A stretch of DNA of 27,919 nt from JARIHD01 sp041743655 (GCA_041743655.1 JBGTMJ010000013.1:1-27919); one strand, 5' to 3'; positions 1 to 8,565 are shown, counted from the first letter of the stretch. Notes: a model not told the origin generated them from the letters alone. Made by a program: numbers and translations.

Positions 1-85
1 AGTGTGGCTAGAATAGTACAGGAGCGTTATATATTACCGGTGTTTTTCTGAAACATCGTTTGGTAGTTTGATTAATACCAGGTTG

Positions 86-1177
86 TTATACTACGGGGCG
101 CACCTGATCCCGGAGCGCTTTGGTTTCAGGCTTGGTACTACGTCGTAGCTTCTTAAGACCTTGAACTCCTAGCTGACGAATGCGCTCTCCGCTGACTCCG
201 AACATTTTTCTCACCTCTTCAAGTGTGCGACAGATGTTTCCTTGGTTCAGACCAAACCGTTCCTCTAAAACTTTTCGCTCGCGCTCTGGGAGGGTATGTA
301 AGGCAGCGTCAACTTGCTCTTTCAAGAGCTCCCTATCATACGCATCTTCCAGAGATAATGCCCGTTCGTCGGGAATCATAGCGCTAAGCGGGCTGTCATC
401 ATCAATAGGCGGATCAAAATTGACAAAGCTACGCTGCATAAGTTCGAGAAGGAATGCGGCTGTTTGAGGCTTGAGCCCCGAAGCAGCAGCAAGTTCTTCC
501 AGGTCCGGCTGGCGGCTAAACTCTTGCATAAAACGTCCCTGCGCGCGCAAAAGACTTCTAATTGCGGGGAGAGTGCGCGCCGGAGTACGAATAACACCTT
601 TGTGCTCAGCAAAAGCCCGACCTGCACGTTGGCGAATCCACCATGTAGCATAAGTAGAAAACTTGATCGGCTCACCTTTATCGTTGACCATATAGGGATT
701 GAACTTCTCTACAGCACGTATGAGACCCACATTTCCTTCTTGAATAAGGTCCTGCCAAGCTGTCCCTTGACTTCTGTAGAGCTTCAGAGTACTGATCACC
801 AGACGCGTGTTTGCCCTTATTAGGGTGTTCTTTGCGTCCACGTCACCACTATAAGCTGCACAAGCGATCTGATGTTCTTTTTCGGGGGTCAGTAGCTCAT
901 TACGGCTACGAATCTCCCGCACATAAAGGGCGAAGGCGTCTTTAACAAAAGCCCGGTTGCCAACTGCAATCATATCAACACATTCTCGCTCGCGTTCAGT
1001 TCTGGGAACAGTATGTGTGGTGCGTAACAGTGATAAATTCGCAAGAGCAGGCACATACTCCTGGCCCCTGCTACCCTGCAATAGCAAAGGTAGCTGCTCA
1101 CTGGAATAATCTTGTAGCATTAGTATCGTTCTCTTATCTGATATTTCTATATTGCGAGCATCGTTTAAGAACAACAC
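86..1177 (-). CDS. Sigma-70 family RNA polymerase sigma factor, divergent
   Basis: It directs RNA polymerase to promoters. The 363-residue protein shows region 1.2 (about 79-115), region 2 (117-197, with DLIQEGNVGLIRAVEKF and KFSTYATWWIRQ), region 3 and region 4 (about 288-347, LPERERKVLEERFGL, then a helix-turn-helix with SGERIRQL). Three things are odd. There is a short insertion (MVNDKGEP) between EKFNPY and KFSTYATWW. The stretch matching E. coli RIPVHMIETINK reads RTPARTLPAIRS, so the His and Glu that read extended -10 boxes are absent. The Arg of TRERIRQ is Gly. It may therefore be an alternative rather than the housekeeping factor. The start taken is GTG at 1177; ATG at 1120 is a possible later start. 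A TTGTTA-N17-TAAAGT promoter lies just upstream. The gene stands alone, divergent from nothing obvious. Confidence 0.93.
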   Translation of the reverse strand: MLFLNDARNIEISDKRTILMLQDYSSEQLPLLLQGSRGQEYVPALANLSLLRTTHTVPRTERERECVDMIAVGNRAFVKDAFALYVREIRSRNELLTPEKEHQIACAAYSGDVDAKNTLIRANTRLVISTLKLYRSQGTAWQDLIQEGNVGLIRAVEKFNPYMVNDKGEPIKFSTYATWWIRQRAGRAFAEHKGVIRTPARTLPAIRSLLRAQGRFMQEFSRQPDLEELAAASGLKPQTAAFLLELMQRSFVNFDPPIDDDSPLSAMIPDERALSLEDAYDRELLKEQVDAALHTLPERERKVLEERFGLNQGNICRTLEEVRKMFGVSGERIRQLGVQGLKKLRRSTKPETKALRDQVRPVV

Positions 1178-1204
1178 CCACGTGCCAAAAGCTGTGTGTT
1201 CATC

Positions 1205-1233
1205 ACTTTAACACACTCTTGGTGACATAACAA
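1205..1233 (-). promoter_or_regulatory. Promoter of the sigma factor gene
   Basis: On the minus strand TTGTTA (1228-1233) and TAAAGT (1205-1210) are separated by 17 nt, and the -10 is preceded by TG (extended form). The predicted leader to the GTG start is about 20 nt. Confidence 0.5.
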
Positions 1234-1278
1234 TAATATAGCATGGGTTATGCGTTAACACTTCTGGAGCCCAGTATT

Positions 1279-2235
1279 TTAGGCTTCTTCGATGACGTAG
1301 GTAGGGAGGTCTTTGGCAAGAGTACCGTGAGCGGCATCTACAAAATCTTCGAGGGCAATGTGGGCAATACGATAATCTTTGTCGTCACCACGGCCAAACA
1401 GGCGGGCAACGCGTTCGATACGGTTGTCGTTGACGCCAAATACTTCACGGCCATCGGTGAGCTTGGCAAGCTTGCACTCGTTAATACCATGACCAGGTAT
1501 GCGCAGACGGATAATCTGCTCCTCAACGTGGCCGTGAATGCCACGGTTATCATCCCGGAGTTCAGCGATACCGTGTTTGCCACCCCACGCTTCGACAGCG
1601 TCTATGAAAGTCTGGGCAGTTAAGCCTTCGTATGCACCGTTCTCTAAGCGCTGTTTGGTAGCTTTCAAAATGAGATCGTGTAACTCTGGAGTATAAATAC
1701 CGCCTGGCAGTAAAGCTTGCAGGCGGGCGACATAGGCTGGGTTAGCAGTAAAGCGGATGACGTTCCCGACAATCATCTTAAAATGAGTAGCCGCTCCGCA
1801 ACTGATATGTGAACTAGGGATAAGGCCGTTAGCCTGCAAAAACATGGCGACGTCCTTAACACGGCTGGCAACAGGCGCTTCCGGGTCTTTGTAGAAACTG
1901 GCGCCTAATGTCTCTGCAACGTAAAAGGCGCTGACGATGTCAGCACCTACCATTTGTTCGCGCACCGGAATAATCATTTCGCCATCGAGCAAGCGTACCG
2001 GCATGCGGCCATCGGTACAGGCAGAGTAGGCGAGCTCTTGCTTAGTGACCGGCTCGATACTCTCCATAGCGGCCGTCAGCAATGCCCTTTGGTCGTCCTG
2101 GTCTATAAAAGAAGACTGAGGCCGGATATCTCCTTGGCCCCAGTCTAAGTCGTCACTAATGTGGTGTGCCACAAACTTACCGACGCGGAGTTCGTCGACA
2201 ATAGAAATAATACCGTGATCGGTTGCAGTAGCCAT
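1279..2235 (-). CDS. Unknown protein with carbonic-anhydrase-like CxDxR and HxxCG motifs
   Basis: The 318-residue soluble protein is not one I recognise by overall sequence. What stands out is C73-T-D-G-R77 followed 66 residues later by H143-I-S-C146-G147. That is the order and rough spacing of the metal-binding and catalytic signature of beta-class (and cadmium-type) carbonic anhydrases, which use Cys, His and Cys to hold the metal and the Asp-Arg pair for gating. Between them lie DGE and REQMVGADIVSAFY. No signal peptide or membrane segment is seen. Carbonic anhydrase activity is an inference from these motifs; a different metal enzyme or a coincidence is possible. The ATG at 2235 begins MATATDHG. 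The promoter 2311-2340 would give a leader of about 70 nt. Confidence 0.85.
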   Translation of the reverse strand: MATATDHGIISIVDELRVGKFVAHHISDDLDWGQGDIRPQSSFIDQDDQRALLTAAMESIEPVTKQELAYSACTDGRMPVRLLDGEMIIPVREQMVGADIVSAFYVAETLGASFYKDPEAPVASRVKDVAMFLQANGLIPSSHISCGAATHFKMIVGNVIRFTANPAYVARLQALLPGGIYTPELHDLILKATKQRLENGAYEGLTAQTFIDAVEAWGGKHGIAELRDDNRGIHGHVEEQIIRLRIPGHGINECKLAKLTDGREVFGVNDNRIERVARLFGRGDDKDYRIAHIALEDFVDAAHGTLAKDLPTYVIEEA

Positions 2236-2272
2236 ACGTTTTAAGAATTAGCCTTATTTTTCATTTTAAACT

Positions 2273-2328
2273 AAAAAGACAAGGGGAGCACTTCGCTATT
2301 TGTCCTTTACATTATATCCCCTTATGTC
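2273..2328 (-). terminator. Rho-independent terminator of the 730-residue protein gene
   Basis: Read on the minus strand, GACATAAGGGG (2318-2328) pairs with CCCCTTGTC (2278-2286) with a two-base bulge, and a run of five T follows (2273-2277). The loop is long, about 31 nt, and includes a smaller hairpin-forming part. It lies just downstream of the stop at 2360. Confidence 0.6.
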
Positions 2329-2340
2329 TAGCCTTGTAAA
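2311..2340 (-). promoter_or_regulatory. Promoter of the CxDxR/HxxCG gene
   Basis: The minus strand carries TTTACA (2335-2340), an 18-nt spacer and a consensus TATAAT (2311-2316). The start point would fall near 2304, inside the loop of the upstream gene's terminator hairpin, so transcripts from here would not form that hairpin. Confidence 0.6.
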
Positions 2341-2359
2341 TACCCTGTCCGTATAAAGC

Positions 2360-4552
2360 TTAGCGCACCGGAATGGTGTACGTACCAAATTCCTGGTCGG
2401 TTACCCATATTAGCTTTCTACCCGGATCAAAAACGCCGGTATGGCTGGAGCCCAGGTGAGAAGACCCCCTCTCAGCCATCTGCTGGAATGGGGTATGAGC
2501 CGTATCAATACTTGCAAATGCACCGCTACTGTTTAAGCTCCCGACAATAAACTTTCCATCAGTGGCACGGAGATCTTTGGTTTTTGAACTGAGAATATAC
2601 GCTGCCGTATCAGAAACCGGTGTAACGAAGTGAGGAAGATAGACCTGTTTGGCACCCGATGGCTTACCTTGCTTGTCATATGCCGTAATACTAACGTCAG
2701 CATCAGCGCCGTTCTGGATGCCAAGCCACGCCAGTGAAGGCGTGCCAGCTTTAAGGGAGACATTTTTACTAATGGTAGTTACTTCTCGAACAGACTGCTT
2801 TGCAGACTCAACATAATAAAGAGTATAAGAATTGTCGGTATCTTCTGAAGGTAGCAATAGCCATAGGTCACCATTAACAAGGGCGTAGGGGTCGCCAGCG
2901 TGCACTGACAAGTCGGCACTCAAGGTGGGGCCAATTTGCGCAATTGCATTGGTTGACGTATCGAGTTGCAGTATAGCACTCCGGCTCAACCAGGTGATTT
3001 TATCTTTACCGCAACTGAATGATGGAGTTGCTACGTCATTTTTCAAGTCAACAGGCTCACCGACGACTTTATTATCAGTTACCTTATATACTGCCGTACT
3101 GAACCAATAACCCAGCGGGCCTCCTTCACCGTCCCCGGTGTCCTCCTCTCCAACAAAAATATAGCTGAGTGTACGCTTACCGTCGTCACCACACAGGATA
3201 GGTCGTACAACTGAGCCATAGCTCAGAGAGGGAACATCGATCTGCTGTGCATTCTGAACATCCGCACCTTTTGCAACGTACACGCTCTCATCCTGGTTCA
3301 TCTTAAAACCTCCGGCTTTTTTGGGAGCAACAAATATGACATTACCCTGGCTATCAATAGTTTGAACATCTACATATGGATAAAGCTTTGTAGCGGCAGC
3401 GATCTTATTCACTAACGTATCCTGCTGCATAGCTTGTTGCGTAGCGTTGTCGTCGGGTATTTCACCCATATCCTTAAGGACTATTGTCGTTCCATTATAC
3501 GTGAGCTCATACAGACTAGCCTTACTGTCAGTACACGGACGTGAAGCAACCGTTGCGCCAGCTTTAGGAGAATTCCAATACATGTGGAACTCCGGCCTCA
3601 GTTTGTCATTATTAAAGGATGTGAGCGGTTGCCACGCGCCGTTCTTATCAAGTAGGAAAGCACTTGTAGCTGTGACTTTGCCTGCATCCTCGCACTCGAT
3701 ATAGCCCTTTGTTTGCCCTATAGCAAATATTTCGTCGTTCAGTCGAAACGTGCTGGTCGTTAGTTCATTAACACTTGGGCTTTGCTTGTTCCATTTACCG
3801 GTCTGCCTATTGAATATCCAGACTGGTTCGCCCTCACTAAAACTCTCAATCACGATAAAATCTTTGTTGGCAATCAGCGTATTTGCACGATTGGGCCCGC
3901 CCGACATAGCTTCCCACTTATTATTTGATTCGTTCAGTTGATAAAAATTTTCAAAAGTACTATAAAAAAGCTTCTTGCCCTCCTGGTCATACAGAAGGTT
4001 GCCGTTTGAGACTTTCTGCTCATTGATGGACATCTTTTCAAAACCCGAACCATCTTTTTTAAAGACTGCCACGCCACTGTCAGAGGCAAGCCACAACCGT
4101 TTATTATGCACCACAAGGTTATTGAGAGAGCCGTATGGCACGCCTTCTCTATGTGTAAAGAACCGCGTTTTATCCTGATCATGTATGCGCACCACGCCAC
4201 CATCAATGACATACCAACCTGCGTTTTCAAATTGGACAGGCTCCCTCACACTTGTAAAACGTGGTGACAAAAATACGTCTTTGTATGCCGCGGTAGTATC
4301 ACCTTGTTTGCGACTGGTATGCAGCACGCCGTCCTTGACAACAAAGAACCAGCCAGCTCCAGCTATACCGCCTACCAATAATATGGCTACCAGAAGCATA
4401 ACAAGTTTTTTCTTGTTTTGTTCTGGTTGAGGCAGGGGGAACACTTGTACTGGCAAGCCTTCGGTTTCTTGGAGTTGAGTAAGAACGTCCGTTTTAGCCT
4501 GCTGAGGGTCGGAGTTGTCTGGAGCGCCACTGTCTGGATTGATCTGTTCCAT
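2360..4552 (-). CDS. Membrane-anchored extracytoplasmic protein of unknown function
   Basis: The 730-residue protein has an acidic, Gln- and Pro-rich cytoplasmic tail of about 46 residues, one membrane helix (about 50-71, preceded by KKK) and a large outside domain. The outside part is rich in beta strands and contains segments such as NKRLWLASDSGVAVFKKDG and LIWVTDQEFGTYTIP at the end. These resemble propeller blades of the kind found in sensor ectodomains, so a beta-propeller fold is my inference. No enzyme motif is visible. The orientation (Lys before the helix, positive-inside) puts the C-terminus outside. It is a single-gene unit with its own promoter and terminator. It could be a surface sensor or adhesion protein. 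Confidence 0.9.
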   Translation of the reverse strand: MEQINPDSGAPDNSDPQQAKTDVLTQLQETEGLPVQVFPLPQPEQNKKKLVMLLVAILLVGGIAGAGWFFVVKDGVLHTSRKQGDTTAAYKDVFLSPRFTSVREPVQFENAGWYVIDGGVVRIHDQDKTRFFTHREGVPYGSLNNLVVHNKRLWLASDSGVAVFKKDGSGFEKMSINEQKVSNGNLLYDQEGKKLFYSTFENFYQLNESNNKWEAMSGGPNRANTLIANKDFIVIESFSEGEPVWIFNRQTGKWNKQSPSVNELTTSTFRLNDEIFAIGQTKGYIECEDAGKVTATSAFLLDKNGAWQPLTSFNNDKLRPEFHMYWNSPKAGATVASRPCTDSKASLYELTYNGTTIVLKDMGEIPDDNATQQAMQQDTLVNKIAAATKLYPYVDVQTIDSQGNVIFVAPKKAGGFKMNQDESVYVAKGADVQNAQQIDVPSLSYGSVVRPILCGDDGKRTLSYIFVGEEDTGDGEGGPLGYWFSTAVYKVTDNKVVGEPVDLKNDVATPSFSCGKDKITWLSRSAILQLDTSTNAIAQIGPTLSADLSVHAGDPYALVNGDLWLLLPSEDTDNSYTLYYVESAKQSVREVTTISKNVSLKAGTPSLAWLGIQNGADADVSITAYDKQGKPSGAKQVYLPHFVTPVSDTAAYILSSKTKDLRATDGKFIVGSLNSSGAFASIDTAHTPFQQMAERGSSHLGSSHTGVFDPGRKLIWVTDQEFGTYTIPVR

Positions 4553-4570
4553 TTTTTATATCCAGGCTCC

Positions 4571-4599
4571 ATTATTACCAACAGATGATTGCAAGTCAA
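4571..4599 (-). promoter_or_regulatory. Promoter of the membrane-anchored protein gene
   Basis: On the minus strand TTGACT (4594-4599) and AATAAT (4571-4576) are 17 nt apart. A GGAG lies between the -10 and the ATG at 4552. Confidence 0.5.
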
Positions 4600-4716
4600 A
4601 TTGTTTAAGGTTAAACTGCGTTACCTGGTTCAAATGACAAACCTCGGCGCAACTATGTTCGGCCATATTGTGTTATTGCGTGAGAAATCACACAGCAAAT
4701 GCTGATTATGGCGTGA

Positions 4717-4728
4717 TAAAGTAGTATT
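4717..4728 (+). promoter_or_regulatory. Extended -10 box directly before the start at 4729
   Basis: TG-A-TAAAGT (TAAAGT at 4717-4722) ends 6 nt before the ATG. No Shine-Dalgarno lies between them, so the transcript is probably leaderless. No good -35 is seen. Confidence 0.45.
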
Positions 4729-5067
4729 ATGAGCACAAAGCCTACCAATTTGCCTGACCCTACGACCGAAGCGGTTGCTTTGTGGCTGAAGCAGCTTGAC
4801 CGTGAGTTGTTGCACGATGCCGGCTGGCTGCACGTTAACCGCGAGCTGCACGGTATTGCCAAGGCTGCCCGGCCCTTTATTCACAAGGAATACTCGACAG
4901 AAGAACAGGAAGCCGTCTTTGACGGCATGACCCTGGCACTCCTGACGATGCTGCGTTTTCACGATATTGAACGATTGGCTGAACTCTTCAAAGACCTGCC
5001 GGCAACTACGGAAACGTCCGAACTACAAGGCAGCCCAACCATAGAAGCAACAAACGCCCCGGAATAA
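4729..5067 (+). CDS. Small hypothetical protein
   Basis: The 112-residue protein is not recognised. It is hydrophilic and mostly helical in appearance (ALWLKQLDRELLHDAGW, ARPFIHKEYSTEEQEAVFDGMTLALLTML), with a disordered acidic Thr/Ser-rich tail. There is no signal peptide, membrane helix or metal motif. The start is supported by the -10 box that ends 6 nt upstream. It converges with the gene at 5104, and a shared hairpin lies between them. I cannot suggest a function. Confidence 0.75.
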   Translation: MSTKPTNLPDPTTEAVALWLKQLDRELLHDAGWLHVNRELHGIAKAARPFIHKEYSTEEQEAVFDGMTLALLTMLRFHDIERLAELFKDLPATTETSELQGSPTIEATNAPE

Positions 5068-5082
5068 AATCCAAGGCGTTTG
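5051..5082. terminator. Hairpin between convergent genes, possible two-way terminator
   Basis: CAAACGCC (5051-5058) and GGCGTTTG (5075-5082) form a perfect 8-bp stem with a 16-nt loop that contains the TAA of the upstream gene. No strong T run follows on either strand, so termination is only likely. Confidence 0.45.
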
Positions 5083-5103
5083 TAGATAGTTATTCAAACA
5101 ATT

Positions 5104-5652
5104 TTACGTATATAATGCCTGATGAGCATCTTTGCTTATAGGTGCATGCGCTTTGATAACATCATCGATATCGGTAGCATTACTCCTCTGGATGTAGTCT
5201 GCCAGATCTCCATAATAGTCATCAGAGTCTATGTTACGACTATTAAATTCTTCTTTCCTCTCAGCAATGAGCTCACGGTCTTCAAGGGTCAGCTTTTCTT
5301 CAAACGTTTTACCTGCACCAAATACCTGGGGTCTTCCGGTAGGAGTATCGCGGTTGCCCTGTAAGACCATACGTATAGTATGCATAATAACTGCTTCGCG
5401 ACATAGCTCAGGGTGTTCATCTTTCACATGTTGCAGTGCTTCTTTAGCTTCATCTGGTAAAGGGGCAACATAGAGTTTGTAGTTTAGGCTTGCTTCACCT
5501 TCTACAAGGCTCCTTATATGTAGCCTTAGATTATTCGTTTCTCGAGTAGTTTTAAACTTTTCGTCTTGTTTCTGCTCCCATGTATTTGCCACTGGCACAG
5601 TTCTAGTAGCAGGAGAGTGTTCACTTCCCAAGGGATAAGTGTTCATATTCAT
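5104..5652 (-). CDS. Hypothetical protein
   Basis: The 182-residue protein is not recognised. It is hydrophilic and charged, with a helical centre (LPDEAKEALQHVKDEHPEL, TLEDRELIAERKEEFN) and no signal peptide or membrane segment. The start ATG at 5652 is preceded by AAAGGTGA at Shine-Dalgarno distance, so unlike many neighbours it seems to have a leader. The upstream DNA holds a 14-bp perfect palindrome (5691-5704) and a possible TTGACA/TAGCAT promoter (5731-5760), which hints at regulation. Function unknown. Confidence 0.8.
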   Translation of the reverse strand: MNMNTYPLGSEHSPATRTVPVANTWEQKQDEKFKTTRETNNLRLHIRSLVEGEASLNYKLYVAPLPDEAKEALQHVKDEHPELCREAVIMHTIRMVLQGNRDTPTGRPQVFGAGKTFEEKLTLEDRELIAERKEEFNSRNIDSDDYYGDLADYIQRSNATDIDDVIKAHAPISKDAHQALYT

Positions 5653-5690
5653 ATAATATCACCTTTACATAGAATGTCAATGGCATTCAT

Positions 5691-5704
5691 GTAAGAATTC
5701 TTAC
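5691..5704. promoter_or_regulatory. Perfect 14-bp palindrome upstream of the gene at 5652
   Basis: GTAAGAATTCTTAC is fully palindromic and lies between the possible promoter (TTGACA at 5755-5760, TAGCAT at 5731-5736, 18-nt spacer, minus strand) and the start codon. An operator is possible. Chance cannot be excluded. Confidence 0.3.
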
Positions 5705-5759
5705 TGCGTAGTACTTAACATACTATCTTTATGCTACACAATTATGTATAACGATGTCA

Positions 5760-5788
5760 AGCAGCCCGGAATTACCGGACTGCTTTTT
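5760..5788. terminator. Hairpin terminator downstream of the ATP synthase operon
   Basis: AGCAGCCCGG (5760-5769) pairs with CCGGACTGCT (5775-5784) with one mismatch and a 5-nt loop. The T run (5784-5788) is on the plus strand, so it is in the better orientation for plus transcripts. As the only strong hairpin after atpC it probably also ends the minus-strand operon. Confidence 0.55.
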
Positions 5789-5811
5789 ACTGATTACATA
5801 TGGCATCGAGC

Positions 5812-6243
5812 TTAATTGTTGCGGCGTTGGTGGCGATGGCGGATACGGGCAACTCCCAGACGGACGGCGTGGCGGTCAACCAGTGATTGGGCTTTGTCGA
5901 GTTCTACCTGGTCTTTGGCATTTTTGAGGAGCGCCAGGGCAGCTTGGTGAGCCTTTTCGGCCTCGGCTTCGTTGATATCTTCGCCAGGAGTGGCTTCATC
6001 CACGAGCACCCGTGCACCTTCGGGGGTAACTTCGAGTACGCCACCATACGTAGCATAGTGTTCCAGTTTGTGATCCTGGTCACCCTTATCACGGCGGATT
6101 GTAATAATGCCAGGCACAACTACAGCTAATAAGGGCTCGTGGTGGGGTAGTAATGTGATTTGGCCAGCGGCAGTTGGCAGAATGACCGAATATGCGTCAG
6201 CGCTGAATTTTACGCCGTCCAGTGATACGAGTTCAAACTTCAT
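5812..6243 (-). CDS. atpC: ATP synthase epsilon subunit
   Basis: This is the rotor-stalk and regulatory subunit of F1. The 143-residue protein begins with the beta-sandwich (MKFELVSLDGVKFSADAYSVILPTAAGQITLLPHHEPLLAVVVPGII) and a Gly-rich segment, YGGVLEV, then has a helical C-terminal hairpin (about 88-130) rich in Ala and Lys. It lies last in the operon, 5 nt after atpD. A GAGGT ribosome site lies within the end of atpD. The C-terminus ends in an Arg/His-rich tail (RIRHRHQRRNN), a little unusual. Confidence 0.95.
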   Translation of the reverse strand: MKFELVSLDGVKFSADAYSVILPTAAGQITLLPHHEPLLAVVVPGIITIRRDKGDQDHKLEHYATYGGVLEVTPEGARVLVDEATPGEDINEAEAEKAHQAALALLKNAKDQVELDKAQSLVDRHAVRLGVARIRHRHQRRNN

Positions 6244-6248
6244 TGCAG

Positions 6249-7640
6249 TTACTTGACCTCGCTTATAGAGCCCTTCATGTAGAAGGCACTTTCCGGCTTG
6301 TCATCGTGCTTGCCGTCCAGTATTTCACGGAAACTCTTAACCGTATCGCTAATACTGACGTACTGGCCTTTGTTGCCGGTGAACTTTTCGGCTACAAAGA
6401 ATGGCTGGCTTAGGAAGCGTTGGATGCGGCGGGCGCGGGCAACGGTCTGCTTGTCTTCGTCAGACAACTCTTCCATACCCAGGATGGCGATAATATCCTG
6501 CAAGTCCTTATAACGCTGCAAGATGCGCTGAACTTCGCGGGCAACCTGGTAGTGTTCTTCGCCTACAATCTCTGGGTCCAGAACAGTCGAGTTAGAGTCA
6601 AGCGGGTCAACAGCCGGATAAATACCGATGTCAGTCAAATCGCGGTTAAGCACAATGGTTGAGTCAAGATGGGCAAATGTAGCAGCCGGGGCAGGGTCGG
6701 TAAGGTCGTCGGCTGGCACATACACAGCCTGGACGGAGGTAATAGAACCGTCTTTGGTCGAAGTAATGCGTTCCTGCAAGCTACCCATTTCCTGCTGCAA
6801 GTTTGGTTGATAGCCTACGGCTGAAGGCAAGCGGCCAAGCAAAGCTGACACTTCGCTACCGGCCTGGGTAAAGCGAAAGATGTTGTCGATAAACAACAAC
6901 ACGTCTTTGCCTTGGTCACGGAAAGATTCAGCCATAGTGAGTCCGGTCAAGCCCACGCGCAAGCGGGCTCCAGGTGGCTCATTCATCTGACCAAACACCA
7001 GGGCAGTCTTGTCAAGTACCCCGGCAGTTTTCATTTCCTCGTAGAGGTCGTTACCTTCGCGGGTACGCTCACCAACGCCTGCAAATACTGAGTTGCCACC
7101 ATGGAATTTAGCAATGTTGTTGATAAACTCCTGAATAAGCACGGTTTTGCCCACACCGGCACCACCGAACAAACCAACCTTACCACCCTTAACGATGGGG
7201 GCGATAAGGTCGATTACTTTAATACCGGTTTCCAGGATTTCTACAGAACCAGCTTGCTCCTCAAGTTTCGGGGGATGGCGGTGAATAGGAGCTTTTTTGT
7301 TGAATGTACCACCCTTTTTGTCAATAGGTTCACCAATCACGTTAAACATGCGGCCAACGGTTTCATCACCGACTGGCACACTAATTGGCGCGCCGGTGTC
7401 TTCGATTTCGGCACCACGTTTCAGGCCATCGGTAGTAGCAAGCGCAATAGTGCGTACAACGCTTTCGCTTAAGTGTTGGGCCACCTCCAGAAACAGCAGT
7501 GAACCGTTAAGCTCAATCTTTAGAGCACTGTTAATTGGTGGCAGGTTATCCTCTTTAAATTCGACGTCAACCACCACACCGACAACTTGCACCACATGGC
7601 CAAGGCCGGTCTTTGTTGATTCTTTCGTTGCTGTTGCCAT
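6249..7640 (-). CDS. atpD: ATP synthase beta subunit
   Basis: This is the catalytic subunit of F1 that makes or hydrolyses ATP. The 463 residues have the normal family length. The Walker A motif GGAGVGKT is at 159-166, followed by the catalytic Glu in GVGERTREGNDLY, and the Walker B stretch DVLLFIDNIFRF is followed by GSEVSALLGRLPSAVGYQP. All sequence hallmarks of a working beta subunit are present. It sits between atpG and atpC with a GGAG ribosome site (CGGAGATACAATAA before ATG). Confidence 0.98.
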   Translation of the reverse strand: MATATKESTKTGLGHVVQVVGVVVDVEFKEDNLPPINSALKIELNGSLLFLEVAQHLSESVVRTIALATTDGLKRGAEIEDTGAPISVPVGDETVGRMFNVIGEPIDKKGGTFNKKAPIHRHPPKLEEQAGSVEILETGIKVIDLIAPIVKGGKVGLFGGAGVGKTVLIQEFINNIAKFHGGNSVFAGVGERTREGNDLYEEMKTAGVLDKTALVFGQMNEPPGARLRVGLTGLTMAESFRDQGKDVLLFIDNIFRFTQAGSEVSALLGRLPSAVGYQPNLQQEMGSLQERITSTKDGSITSVQAVYVPADDLTDPAPAATFAHLDSTIVLNRDLTDIGIYPAVDPLDSNSTVLDPEIVGEEHYQVAREVQRILQRYKDLQDIIAILGMEELSDEDKQTVARARRIQRFLSQPFFVAEKFTGNKGQYVSISDTVKSFREILDGKHDDKPESAFYMKGSISEVK

Positions 7641-7679
7641 TTATTGTATCTCCGCTTGATTCATATTATCATTTACTTA

Positions 7680-8558
7680 TTATTTCATTGCCTCTGAACC
7701 GCCGGTAATTTCGGCCAGTTCCTGAGTAATGGCCGCCTGTCGGGCATTGTTATATTCAAGGGTCAAGTCATCGATTATATCACTAGCGTTATCGGTCGCG
7801 TTCTTCATGGCCAGCATGCGCATGGAATGCTCGCTGGCTGCCGCTTCTAATAATGCCTGGTAAATCTGTGCGTCCAGCAAACGGATAGTCACGGACCGCA
7901 GCAATACCTCGGCCGAGGGTTCAATAGTAGCGCTAACAGTCTCCTGTGAAGCCTTAGCTTCGTCGTCTTCATCCATGCCAGCAGGCAGCAGGCGGCGTAC
8001 CTGGACATTCTGGGTAACGGTTGAGATGAACTTGGTATTAATGACATCAACCGCATCGACAAGCTCACTGGCAAATGACTGCACAACGGTGTTAAGAATT
8101 GGCCGCAAGGCATTGGCGTCCGGGCTGTCAGGCAATCCCTGGTACACAGCCCGTATTTCAAGGCCTTGAATACGACTTGCTGCATGGGCGGCTTGTTTGC
8201 CGATGCACACTACCGACGTATTGATACCCTTTTCACGATCACTTTTAAGCTCAGTAATCATGCGACGTACAATGTTGGCGTTATAGGAACCGGCTAAACC
8301 CCGGTCACTTGTTATCACCACCAGTAGGCGGTGCTTGACCGGTCGCTCCGTAAACAAGTGGAACTCGCTCTCATCGCCGGTGTTATTACGCACACTGGCG
8401 AGAATTGCCCGGGCCAGCTCGGCGTATGCCCTCGGTCCGGCAACCGCGTCCTGTGCCCGTCGCAACTTGCTGGCAGCTACCAGTTGCATGGCTTTGGTAA
8501 TCTGCTTGGTATTTTTGACCGAGCCAATACGCCGCTTAATCTGTTGCCGTGAAGCCAT
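7680..8558 (-). CDS. atpG: ATP synthase gamma subunit
   Basis: This is the central rotor shaft of F1. The 292-residue protein begins with the typical helix MASRQQIKRRIGSVKNTKQITKAMQLVAASKLRRAQ, has VVITSDRGLAGSYNANIVRR in the Rossmann-like part and ends with the paired C-terminal helix (SEHSMRMLAMKNATDNASDIIDDLTLEYNNARQAAITQELAEI). Length and ends are standard. It starts 7 nt after atpA, with TGAGGC at the end of atpA as the ribosome site. Confidence 0.97.
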   Translation of the reverse strand: MASRQQIKRRIGSVKNTKQITKAMQLVAASKLRRAQDAVAGPRAYAELARAILASVRNNTGDESEFHLFTERPVKHRLLVVITSDRGLAGSYNANIVRRMITELKSDREKGINTSVVCIGKQAAHAASRIQGLEIRAVYQGLPDSPDANALRPILNTVVQSFASELVDAVDVINTKFISTVTQNVQVRRLLPAGMDEDDEAKASQETVSATIEPSAEVLLRSVTIRLLDAQIYQALLEAAASEHSMRMLAMKNATDNASDIIDDLTLEYNNARQAAITQELAEITGGSEAMK

Positions 8559-8565
8559 GGTCGGC

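Noticed and set aside
1..85. Terminator or gene fragment at the left edge
   Set aside because: Only weak stems (TGGTA/TACCA; TGTTT/AAACA) without a convincing T run; no reading frame of note.
1243..1623. Plus-strand open frame of 126 codons
   Set aside because: It lies inside the minus-strand CxDxR gene and mirrors its codons; no family features or ribosome site.
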